DNA of 6,470 bases. Origin: an uncultured Clostridia bacterium (GTDB taxonomy: Bacteria; Bacillota; Clostridia; Christensenellales; CAG-917). Below the pieces are notes generated by a model. That model did not search any database, was not told where the DNA came from, and worked only from the letters and a program-made list of their open reading frames with translations. The stretch covers positions 1 through 6,470 of the forward strand of contig CAKQMI010000043.1 in the NCBI GenBank assembly GCA_934254835.1, given 5' to 3'. Positions 1-5,199 of this stretch are shown here, piece after piece; the stretch's first letter is position 1; each line of letters opens with the position of its first letter. The position numbers and the translations under genes were made by a program.

Positions 1-12
1 CGTTTCAAACAT
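1..12 (-). CDS. Start of a further minus-strand gene, cut by window edge
   Basis: On the minus strand an ATG lies at 12-10, followed by three more open codons (Met-Phe-Glu-Thr) before the window ends. It begins 22 bases after the purA stop codon, and a G-rich stretch (GGGGGGA, about 17-23) sits roughly nine bases upstream and could serve as a ribosome binding site. The spacing suggests the gene is co-transcribed with purA. Adenylosuccinate lyase (purB), the next enzyme of AMP synthesis, would be a natural neighbour, but four codons cannot show this and I assign no product. Confidence 0.4.
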
Positions 13-34
13 AATCGGTATCCCCCCGCGTTGT

Positions 35-1309
35 TTAATACATTACGATATAGTCTTCGCGTTCCGCGCCGACCGAAACGTACTTGATTTTGCAGTCGGT
101 GGCTTTTTCGATGAAGCGGATATAATCGATTGCCTCTTTGGGCAGATCTTCGGGTTTTCTGCATTTATTGATATCGCATTTCCAACCCTTCAAGACGGTG
201 AATTCGGGTTTTGCGATATTGAGGTCCTCGCCAAAGGGGAAGTCGGTGGTGATTTTGTCGTCGACTTCGTACGCGGTGCATACGGGAATGGCGTCGAGGA
301 AGGACAAGACGTCAAGTTTGGTGAGGGCGATTTCGTCCGCGCCTTGCATTCTGATGCCGTAACGGCTTGCAACGACGTCAAACGCGCCTACGCGACGAGG
401 TCTTCCCGTTGCCGCGCCGTATTCTCCGCCCGCCTCGCGCAGGTCGTTGGCGAATTTTCCGAACGCTTCGACCGTGAAAGGTCCTTCGCCCACGCAACTG
501 CTGTACGCTTTCATAATGCCGATGACGTTGTCGAGTTTCAGGTTGGGAACGCCCGCGCCGATGGGTGCGTACGACGCAATCGTGTTCGACGACGAGGTGT
601 AAGGATTGATGCCGAAGTCGATATCGCGAAGCGCGCCGAGTTGCGCCTCGAACATAATGCGCTTGCCCGCCTTGTTGCTTTCGTTAAGGTATATGCCAGT
701 GTCAGTGACGTAGGGCAGGAATTCGTCGGCAAGTTCTTTCAGATGTTTTTTCAATTCGTCGGCGTCGATGGGGGTACTGCCGTAAGCCTTTTCGATGAAA
801 AGGTTTTTCCATTCGACGATGCTGTCAATGTGTTTGTCGAGAGCCTCAGGGAAGCGCAGGTCGCCCATACGAATGACTTTTTTCAGATATTTATCGCCGT
901 AAACGGGAGCGATACCGCGACGGGTACTGCCGTATTTCGCGTCGCCGAGTCTGTCCTCTTCCAGACAGTCTTGACGGACGTGATAGGGCATGCAAATTAT
1001 CGCGCGGTCGCTGATTTTGAGGTTGTCGGGAGAAATGCTTATTCCTTTTTCGCGAAGGGTTGCGATTTCCTTGTGAAGGTGAGAAAGGTCGATGACCATA
1101 CCGTTGCCCATGACGCATGTGACCTCGGGACGGAGTATTCCCGACGGCAAAAGGTTCAAAATAAATTTGCCCCTCTCGTTCACGACGGTGTGTCCCGCAT
1201 TGTTTCCGCCCTGATATCTGACGACGATATCGTAATCTTGGCTCAAAAGATCGACCATACGGCCTTTTCCTTCGTCGCCCCAGTTGATTCCAACGATTGC
1301 TGTAAGCAT
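35..1309 (-). CDS. purA: Adenylosuccinate synthetase
   Basis: This enzyme joins IMP and aspartate with GTP to give adenylosuccinate, the first committed step from IMP to AMP in the cytoplasm. The 424-residue length is normal for the family, and residue numbering runs almost in step with the E. coli enzyme. Visible motifs are the P-loop-like GDEGKG at 11-16 with the catalytic Asp12, NNAGH with catalytic His40, the IMP-phosphate Thr129 in GSTRRG (127-132), VGEGPF (273-278), TGRPRR (301-306) with the substrate arginines 303 and 305, and the guanine-binding TKLD (330-333). The start is supported by GGAGG at 1316-1320 on the minus strand, six bases before the ATG. Several motifs depart from the common form: Asn9 where Gln is usual, and RRGIAPVYGDK in place of the usual GRGIGPAYEDK. 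This suggests a divergent PurA clade rather than damage, since all catalytic residues are kept. It is transcribed from a perfect-consensus promoter just upstream. Confidence 0.97.
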   Translation of the reverse strand: MLTAIVGINWGDEGKGRMVDLLSQDYDIVVRYQGGNNAGHTVVNERGKFILNLLPSGILRPEVTCVMGNGMVIDLSHLHKEIATLREKGISISPDNLKISDRAIICMPYHVRQDCLEEDRLGDAKYGSTRRGIAPVYGDKYLKKVIRMGDLRFPEALDKHIDSIVEWKNLFIEKAYGSTPIDADELKKHLKELADEFLPYVTDTGIYLNESNKAGKRIMFEAQLGALRDIDFGINPYTSSSNTIASYAPIGAGVPNLKLDNVIGIMKAYSSCVGEGPFTVEAFGKFANDLREAGGEYGAATGRPRRVGAFDVVASRYGIRMQGADEIALTKLDVLSFLDAIPVCTAYEVDDKITTDFPFGEDLNIAKPEFTVLKGWKCDINKCRKPEDLPKEAIDYIRFIEKATDCKIKYVSVGAEREDYIVMY

Positions 1310-1347
1310 ATATGTCCTCCAAAACTTATATTCAAAAATACATTTGT

Positions 1348-1377
1348 ATTATATATAATAAACGGTTGCCGTGTCAA
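1348..1377 (-). promoter_or_regulatory. Sigma-A promoter of purA
   Basis: Read on the minus strand, a perfect TTGACA (-35, 1377-1372) is followed after 18 bases by a perfect TATAAT (-10, 1353-1348). Transcription should start near 1341, giving a leader of about 30 bases before the purA ATG. That is too short for a purine riboswitch, and no operator dyad is evident, so strong constitutive expression is the simplest reading. Confidence 0.85.
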
Positions 1378-1380
1378 GGC

Positions 1381-1411
1381 AAAAAGAAAAAGGTTTATAT
1401 AAAAACCTTTT
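1381..1411 (-). terminator. Weak A/T-rich intrinsic terminator of the amidohydrolase gene
   Basis: Minus-strand arms AAAAGGTTT (1411-1403) and AAACCTTTT (1396-1388) form nine base pairs around a six-base loop, and a T-rich run (T, C, then TTTTT) follows down to 1381. The hairpin overlaps the last codons and the TAA stop (1397-1395) of the amidohydrolase gene. Only two of the nine pairs are G-C, so termination may be inefficient and some transcription could read into purA. Confidence 0.45.
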
Positions 1412-2180
1412 CAAAATTTTCGTGCAGGATAAGTTGTTGTTCGGCTTCCGACAGGGGAAGACTGAAAAACCTTTCGAGTTCGTCCTTAGGTCGCCACATC
1501 GGAAAATCCGTGCCGAAGAAAAATCTGTCGGTGCCGAGCGCGCGCAAAAGTTTGACCGCCTCGTTTTTGTCGATGAACGGAAGCGTGGACGAGGTGTCGA
1601 AATATACGTTGTCAAGACCTTTATAAAGAAGCGAACTTTCCCACTCGGAGTACCCGCCGAAGTGCGCCCCGATGACGATTTGTGAGGGGAATTTTTTTGC
1701 GATTTTCACAAGCCTTTCGGGGTTGCTGAACTTATATCTTTTGTCGCCCGTGTGGAAAAGAATAGGAAGCCTTGCGTCCACCGCGCGATAGATTTTTTCG
1801 GCGCGGGGCTCGTCGATTGAAAATTTTTGGAAGTCGGGGTGAAGTTTGACACCGCGTATGCCGTGGTTTATGCAAAAATCGACTTCTTTTTCCATTGCGC
1901 TTTCGTCCATATCGGGGTGAAGCGTCATAAATCCGATGAACTCGTCGTGAGCCTCAATCTCCGAAATGATATATTTATTGATGTTTTCCACCTGTTTAAC
2001 TGTCGTTGCTGTCGAATGAACAACAAATTTGGAAATGCCGACGGGCAGTCCTTCGGCAAGCAAAACTTCGGGAGTGCCGACCTTTTCGTTCATTTTTATG
2101 CCGTAAAAATCGCCGATTGCGAACGTTGCTTTTTCGGCAATTTTATCGGGGAAGATGTGTGCATGTGCGTCGATAATCAT
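1395..2180 (-). CDS. Metal-dependent hydrolase, amidohydrolase_2 family
   Basis: This is a 261-residue cytoplasmic protein (no signal peptide or membrane segment) with the full motif set of the amidohydrolase_2 branch of the TIM-barrel metallohydrolases. It opens with the metal-binding DAHAHIFP (His6, His8), then GVKLHPDFQ (110-118), LFHTGD with His143, GAHFGG with His173, and FGTDFPMW with the acidic metal ligand Asp225. The order and spacing are those of a complete enzyme. Family members hydrolyse or decarboxylate small ring or carboxylate substrates; which one acts here cannot be read from the sequence. The ATG at 2180 is chosen because the metal motif follows directly and a purine-rich AAAGGA lies upstream. 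It is divergent from the GPH sugar transporter and shares its control region, so a role in the same catabolic response is possible but unproven. Confidence 0.88.
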   Translation of the reverse strand: MIIDAHAHIFPDKIAEKATFAIGDFYGIKMNEKVGTPEVLLAEGLPVGISKFVVHSTATTVKQVENINKYIISEIEAHDEFIGFMTLHPDMDESAMEKEVDFCINHGIRGVKLHPDFQKFSIDEPRAEKIYRAVDARLPILFHTGDKRYKFSNPERLVKIAKKFPSQIVIGAHFGGYSEWESSLLYKGLDNVYFDTSSTLPFIDKNEAVKLLRALGTDRFFFGTDFPMWRPKDELERFFSLPLSEAEQQLILHENFEKVFI

Positions 2181-2207
2181 TTTTCTTTCGTCCTTTTCAA
2201 CGGGGGT

Positions 2208-2236
2208 ATTTTATCACAACCCGTCGCGACTTGCAA
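2208..2236 (-). promoter_or_regulatory. Promoter of the amidohydrolase gene
   Basis: On the minus strand TTGCAA (-35, 2236-2231) is separated by 17 bases from TAAAAT (-10, 2213-2208). The predicted start near 2201 leaves a leader of about 20 bases containing the AAAGGA ribosome binding site. Spacing is ideal and each hexamer is close to consensus. Confidence 0.65.
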
Positions 2237-2256
2237 GCGTATCTAACGCCAACTTT

Positions 2257-2298
2257 AACTTATCTTTCGTTTTATATTTTTTTTGGACGAAATAAGTT
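2257..2298. repeat. Imperfect inverted repeat between divergent promoters (candidate operator)
   Basis: The left arm is AACTTAT-CT-TTCGT (2257-2270) and the right arm is ACGAA-ATAAGTT (2287-2298). The two form 12 complementary positions, with a two-base insertion in the left arm and a 16-base T-rich centre. The right arm runs into the -35 hexamer of the transporter promoter, and the whole repeat lies upstream of the amidohydrolase promoter. It could be a binding site for a regulator controlling both genes. No regulator gene is adjacent, and the assignment is inference. Confidence 0.4.
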
Positions 2299-2325
2299 GA
2301 AATCACTGCTACTATGTGATAAGAT
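2297..2325 (+). promoter_or_regulatory. Extended -10 promoter of the GPH transporter
   Basis: TTGAAA (-35, 2297-2302) is followed after 17 bases by TAAGAT (-10, 2320-2325), with the extended element TG at 2317-2318. Transcription should start near 2332. Because the GTG at 2316 lies within this promoter, it cannot be the translation start, which supports the ATG at 2355. Confidence 0.7.
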
Positions 2326-2342
2326 ATCCTTATGTTTTTATA

Positions 2343-2350
2343 AGGAAGGG
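2343..2350 (+). promoter_or_regulatory. Ribosome binding site that fixes the transporter start
   Basis: AAGGAAGGG-like purine tract at 2343-2350, four bases before the ATG at 2355. No comparable site precedes the in-frame GTG at 2316, so the shorter reading is preferred. Confidence 0.8.
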
Positions 2351-2354
2351 AATT

Positions 2355-4007
2355 ATGACAGAAACACTCGATAAGCCCAAAAAACGGGTTTTAGGTCTTA
2401 CGGGCAACATGTGGATTTACGCCTTTGGCGTGATGGGCATCAACTTTTCAATAGGACTTGTCAACAGTTATCAGGCGGAGTTTTTCGACAAAATCATGCA
2501 ACTGAATCTTGTCGGAATCGCGCTTATTATTCTTGGCGCAAAGTTCATCAGCATTGTTGCGGACTTCGTCATCGGAAATCTTATCGACCGCGCGAATTTC
2601 AAGGCGGGAAAAATGCGTCCGTGGATATTGTTCTCGGCGTTTCCGCTTTTCGTATTTACGATGTTTTCGTTTGCGTTCATACCGTTCCCCGCGACGAAGG
2701 GCGGTGAAGTGGGCAAGTATATTTATATCGCTTTCATTCTCGTGCTTTGGAACGTCAGCATGACCATGGCGGATATCCCGTCGCAAGGCATGCTCAAAAT
2801 GGTGGCGGGCACCCCCGAGGACACCAACAACGCCGCCGGCTGGGCAAACACGTTGAAGTCGATTTCGCTTGCGTGTTCGGGCGTATTCATCACGGTCGTT
2901 TGTATGATAACGGGCTCGGGCGCGGTCGGCTGGAAGGAATACCTCATTTCCGCCGGGATCCTTTCGGGCATCGGTCTTATATTGCAACTTTTGATGTATT
3001 TCAAGGGCAAGGAAGAATACAAGGTCAATGCAAGTTCCGCCATGAGTTTCAAGGAAATGTTCAAGGAGCTCAAAGGCAACCGAATGATACAAATCGTGCT
3101 GGTCACCTATCTTTTGGGATTTGGCAGGAACATCGGCTTGTCGATTGCGGTGCAGGCGTCGTGCATTATGATTCGCGACGGCATCGACCTCACCAAACTC
3201 GGACTTGGCGTTATGAGCGGTGACGCGTGCAGTTGGGCAATCGGCTTGACCTCGGCAATTTCCAGTATGGTCACCATAATTCTGAACCCCGTCATCAACA
3301 AAAAACTCGGCGAAAAGAAATACTTCATAATTGCGGGCTTTTACGGCTTTGCGGTCAGCTTGATTTCGTTTTTGTTGTACGTTCTCACGCCTGCCGAAAC
3401 CGCAACGGGCGGTGTACCGTTTTTGAGGAGCATTTGGGCGATTTGGATTTATCAATTTTTCTTGGGATTTGCCTACGGCCCCAACGGCTATCTCCCGATG
3501 GTCATGACGGCGGATATCGTCGATTATCAGGAGTGGAAAACAGGCAAACGTACCGAAGGTACGCAGTTTGCAATCCTTTCGATGTCCAACAAACTCAGCA
3601 ACGCTTTGTCGGTGTCGTTGGGCCTGCTGTTCATCGGCGCAATCGGATACAGCGCAAACAATTATTCGTCTGCGGTCAAAGTCGGCGTCGAAATCATCGA
3701 CAAAAAAGAGGTTATCGTCGATGCCGTGGCGCATACGCAGGCGATTCACAACGCCGTCCCCGGCTCAATGCAGAACAAGGCGTGGGCGGTGTACTTCCTG
3801 CTTCCGGGACTTTGTATGCTGGCAAGCTCGCTTGTTATGTTCTTCTATAAAATCGATGAGAAAACCAAAAAACAAATGCGTGAAGAACTTGCTTTAAGGC
3901 GTGGCGAAATTGCGACGGAAACGGTCGCGGAAAACGCGTTGGACGCATTGTCCGAGGCAAGCGAAGATTTTGAAACTGCCGAAGAAAACGACAAAACGGA
4001 AGAATAA
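2355..4007 (+). CDS. GPH-family (MelB-like) sugar:cation symporter
   Basis: A 550-residue inner-membrane transporter of the glycoside-pentoside-hexuronide:cation symporter family within the major facilitator superfamily. Hydrophobic segments account for about 12 membrane helices, the last near 478-498. Family signatures are clear: the first-half motif GNLIDRANFKAGKMRPW (74-90), comparable to the charged loop before RPW in MelB, and the second-half motif DIVDYQEWKTGKRTEGTQFA (387-406). The family brings in glycosides, pentoses or hexuronides with H+, Na+ or Li+; the substrate cannot be told from sequence. A 43-residue polar loop precedes the last helix (about 434-476), and the C-terminus is a long, strongly acidic cytoplasmic tail (about 500-550). 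Two stop codons occur in tandem (TAA TAA, 4005-4010). A longer reading from GTG 2316 was rejected because it lies in the promoter. The gene is monocistronic and ends at a strong terminator. Confidence 0.93.
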   Translation: MTETLDKPKKRVLGLTGNMWIYAFGVMGINFSIGLVNSYQAEFFDKIMQLNLVGIALIILGAKFISIVADFVIGNLIDRANFKAGKMRPWILFSAFPLFVFTMFSFAFIPFPATKGGEVGKYIYIAFILVLWNVSMTMADIPSQGMLKMVAGTPEDTNNAAGWANTLKSISLACSGVFITVVCMITGSGAVGWKEYLISAGILSGIGLILQLLMYFKGKEEYKVNASSAMSFKEMFKELKGNRMIQIVLVTYLLGFGRNIGLSIAVQASCIMIRDGIDLTKLGLGVMSGDACSWAIGLTSAISSMVTIILNPVINKKLGEKKYFIIAGFYGFAVSLISFLLYVLTPAETATGGVPFLRSIWAIWIYQFFLGFAYGPNGYLPMVMTADIVDYQEWKTGKRTEGTQFAILSMSNKLSNALSVSLGLLFIGAIGYSANNYSSAVKVGVEIIDKKEVIVDAVAHTQAIHNAVPGSMQNKAWAVYFLLPGLCMLASSLVMFFYKIDEKTKKQMREELALRRGEIATETVAENALDALSEASEDFETAEENDKTEE

Positions 4008-4039
4008 TAATTCCGCCAAAACAAACAATACGCACCTTT

Positions 4040-4077
4040 TGCGGCATAGCGAAACTCTCACTATGCCGCAGTTTTAT
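4040..4077 (+). terminator. Intrinsic terminator of the transporter gene
   Basis: Perfect ten-base arms TGCGGCATAG (4040-4049) and CTATGCCGCA (4061-4070) enclose an 11-base loop, and GTTTTATTT follows. It begins 32 bases after the transporter stop. This is the strongest terminator hairpin in the window. Confidence 0.85.
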
Positions 4078-4253
4078 TTGCCTTGCGGCAAGTGATATTG
4101 CCTTGCGGCAGTGATATTTTGCAAAAAGCAAAGTGATATTTCTCGCTTCACGAGAAGTTAAGGTAAATAAAATATAACTTAGGCTGAAAGCCGAAATATA
4201 ACTTTTTGCCGACGGCAAAAAATATAACCGTTTACGCAGTAAACGATATAACT
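4078..4253. repeat. Array of seven small hairpins joined by a near-constant linker that switches strand
   Basis: This stretch fills most of the gene-free gap at 4008-4319. Seven short perfect or near-perfect palindromes follow one another: TTGCC/GGCAA (4078-4091), TGCC/GGCA (4099-4110), TTTGC/GCAAA (4118-4132), TTCTCG/CGAGAA (4140-4156), GGCT/AGCC (4182-4192), TTTTTGCC/GGCAAAAA (4203-4221) and CGTTTAC/GTAAACG (4229-4245). Arms differ; the loops are 3-5 bases. What is constant is the linker: GTGATATT after each of the first three (4092, 4111, 4133) and ATATAAC around the last three (4172, 4196, 4222, 4246). Read on the minus strand the first linker is AATATCAC, one base from the AATATAAC of the second half, so the array is two oppositely oriented halves meeting near 4157-4171. 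It may be a REP-like or non-autonomous mobile repeat, or a structured RNA. I do not recognise a named family. Confidence 0.75.
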
Positions 4254-4258
4254 AAAAT

Positions 4259-4298
4259 ACCCACTGCATTGTTTCCAAAGCAGTGGGTTAAGTTTTTT
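4259..4298. terminator. Hairpin terminator between convergent transporter and XRE genes
   Basis: Nine-base arms ACCCACTGC (4259-4267) and GCAGTGGGT (4280-4288) pair perfectly around a 12-base loop. On the plus strand TTAAGTTTTTT follows; on the minus strand ATTTTAG follows. The plus-strand tail is the better one, but the position, 32 bases beyond the stop of the XRE gene, means it most usefully ends that minus-strand transcript. It may act in both directions. Confidence 0.6.
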
Positions 4299-4319
4299 GA
4301 TGCTTGCGAGAAAAAATGT

Positions 4320-4523
4320 TTAATAATCACCGTTGCCGACAAGATAATCGGCACTGACGTCAAAGAAAACCGCAAGATTGTATATTATCGTTGCGTTCGG
4401 CTCGGCAACGCCAGATTCCCAGTAAGAAACCGCGCGCTGACTTGCGCCGATTGCTTTTGCAAGTTCTGTCTGGGAGATACCTTTTTGCGTCCTTAATTCT
4501 TTGATTTTCTTTCCTATATCCAT
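4320..4523 (-). CDS. XRE/Cro-CI family helix-turn-helix regulator
   Basis: A 67-residue protein made of a single Cro/CI-type DNA-binding domain. After MDIGKKIKELR, the helix-turn-helix occupies about 17-42: SQTELAKAIGA is the scaffold helix and SQRAVSYWESGVAEP the recognition helix and following turn. The last helix ends in the usual FFDVSADYLVG. There is no sensor or multimerisation domain beyond this. The ATG at 4523 is chosen over an in-frame start at 4568 because it begins the domain and lies only two bases after the stop codon of the preceding gene (TAA-TT-ATG), which points to one transcript and coupled translation; the ribosome site (TTGGAA) is modest. It probably represses its own operon or the divergent gene at 5200, where a TGACA-N5-TGTCA dyad is found. 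The target is inference. Confidence 0.9.
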   Translation of the reverse strand: MDIGKKIKELRTQKGISQTELAKAIGASQRAVSYWESGVAEPNATIIYNLAVFFDVSADYLVGNGDY

Positions 4524-4525
4524 AA

Positions 4526-5011
4526 TTATTCCAATATTTTTAGGTCGTCCAAGTTTACCGCTATGCAATCGCCAAAATAATTTCCGTCTTCGTCAATTTC
4601 CGAAAAATCCACCTCGACGAAGTTTTTAATTGCATTATTTTCGATAACAACGCCCCTGTCTCCTTTGTGAACTCCGTTTTTGACGTATTGCGGTTTTTCC
4701 GAGACTAACTCGACCAATGTATAATTTGCAATTTTTTGCGGTTTGATTTTTTCTTTTGATTTTTGTTTGATTTTTTCAATTTGCGAATTTAACTGCGCAA
4801 TAATATTTGAGGGAAGTTTTTCTTTCATTATTTCCACGTCGCTTTTGTCGATTTCCGAAATTATGTATTCGCCGACGTTTTTATCATTGAAAAACAAAAC
4901 CGAAACCGTGGCAAAGTTTATTTCCGTGACAATCCCGTGCGAGTTTTCCGTGAGATTATATTTTTTATATTTATAGGCGTTTTTCAGAAGTACCAAATCA
5001 TATTTTTTCAT
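4526..5011 (-). CDS. Uncharacterised protein with two related SH3-like modules
   Basis: A 161-residue soluble protein I cannot assign to a named function. Two segments look like copies of one beta-rich module: residues 3-63 and 97-160. Both begin with a short LV-containing strand (YDLVLL and YTLVEL), then a Tyr-rich stretch, then a Gly-x-Val-x-Glu strand (HGIVTEIN and RGVVIENN), a Val-x-Phe strand (VSVLFF and VEVDFS), a glycine turn, and a closing Asp-containing strand (SDVEIM and LDDLKIL). Between them lies a Lys-rich, probably helical linker (64-93). Small barrel modules of this sort are common in Clostridia as orphan proteins. The start at 5011 rather than 5176 is supported by GGGGTGGA at 5023-5016 and by a promoter at 5082-5055 that lies inside the longer reading. 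The DNA is clearly more A/T-rich than purA or the transporter gene, which fits acquisition by transfer. It is followed by the XRE gene after two bases. Confidence 0.78.
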   Translation of the reverse strand: MKKYDLVLLKNAYKYKKYNLTENSHGIVTEINFATVSVLFFNDKNVGEYIISEIDKSDVEIMKEKLPSNIIAQLNSQIEKIKQKSKEKIKPQKIANYTLVELVSEKPQYVKNGVHKGDRGVVIENNAIKNFVEVDFSEIDEDGNYFGDCIAVNLDDLKILE

Positions 5012-5015
5012 TTTA

Positions 5016-5023
5016 TCCACCCC
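5016..5023 (-). promoter_or_regulatory. Ribosome binding site that fixes the SH3-like gene start
   Basis: On the minus strand GGGGTGGA (5023-5016) lies four bases before the ATG at 5011. The in-frame starts further upstream (5044, 5176) have no comparable site. Confidence 0.65.
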
Positions 5024-5054
5024 GCAAACGGCGTTGTAAAACATTCTCTTTTGA

Positions 5055-5082
5055 ATTTTACCATTAAATAATAAAAAGTCAA
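5055..5082 (-). promoter_or_regulatory. Extended -10 promoter of the SH3-like/XRE operon
   Basis: On the minus strand TTGACT (-35, 5082-5077) is followed after 16 bases by TAAAAT (-10, 5060-5055), preceded by the extended TGG element. Transcription would start near 5048, giving a leader of about 37 bases to the ATG at 5011. This excludes the longer reading from 5176. Confidence 0.7.
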
Positions 5083-5160
5083 CATCGTTTTGTCTTGAAT
5101 TTTCAAAAGAATGGACTTTTTCAAATATGTTTGGAAATTGTCGAAAAAATTTGCAAATGG

Positions 5161-5175
5161 TGACATACGTTGTCA
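5161..5175. promoter_or_regulatory. Candidate operator dyad TGACA-N5-TGTCA
   Basis: Perfect five-base arms TGACA (5161-5165) and TGTCA (5171-5175) flank TACGT. A perfect ten-base palindrome, ATTTGCAAAT, lies just to the left (5149-5158). Both sit between the divergent operon and the plus-strand gene, in the -35 area expected for the latter. The size suits a Cro/CI-type dimer such as the nearby XRE protein, but binding is inferred only from position and symmetry. Confidence 0.4.
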
Positions 5176-5184
5176 TATTTAGTG

Positions 5185-5193
5185 TGCAATAAT
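5185..5193 (+). promoter_or_regulatory. Possible extended -10 promoter for a leaderless transcript
   Basis: TGC followed by AATAAT (5185-5193) matches the extended -10 form at all but one base. No good -35 hexamer lies 16-18 bases upstream. Initiation about seven bases downstream would fall on the ATG at 5200, so the transcript could lack a leader. Confidence 0.35.
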
Positions 5194-5199
5194 ACGGTT

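Noticed and set aside
1310..1347. Purine riboswitch ahead of purA
   Set aside because: The leader is about 30 bases, too short for a purine aptamer, and shows no paired stems.
344..1402. 352-codon open frame on the plus strand opposite purA
   Set aside because: It lies antisense to a complete, motif-verified purA. Its translation shows no family motif, and no promoter or ribosome site precedes it.
2316..2354. GTG start extending the transporter by 13 residues
   Set aside because: The GTG overlaps the extended -10 element, so it is upstream of the predicted transcript start. The ATG at 2355 has a strong ribosome binding site.
2448..3749. 433-codon open frame on the minus strand opposite the GPH transporter
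   Set aside because: Its translation is full of Arg, His and Asp with no fold-like hydrophobic pattern, which is typical of the complement of a membrane-protein gene. It is antisense to a clear transporter gene.
4078..4253. CRISPR array
   Set aside because: The repeated element is only about 8 bases, the units between are themselves palindromic and 12-19 bases long, and there are no cas genes nearby.
4524..4568. Longer N-terminus for the XRE protein
   Set aside because: The extra 15 residues overlap the end of the preceding gene in another frame, add no part of the domain and lack a ribosome site.
5012..5176. Longer N-terminus for the SH3-like protein
   Set aside because: The 55 extra residues span the predicted promoter at 5055-5082 and the dyad at 5161-5175. 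The module begins at the inner ATG, which has a ribosome site.
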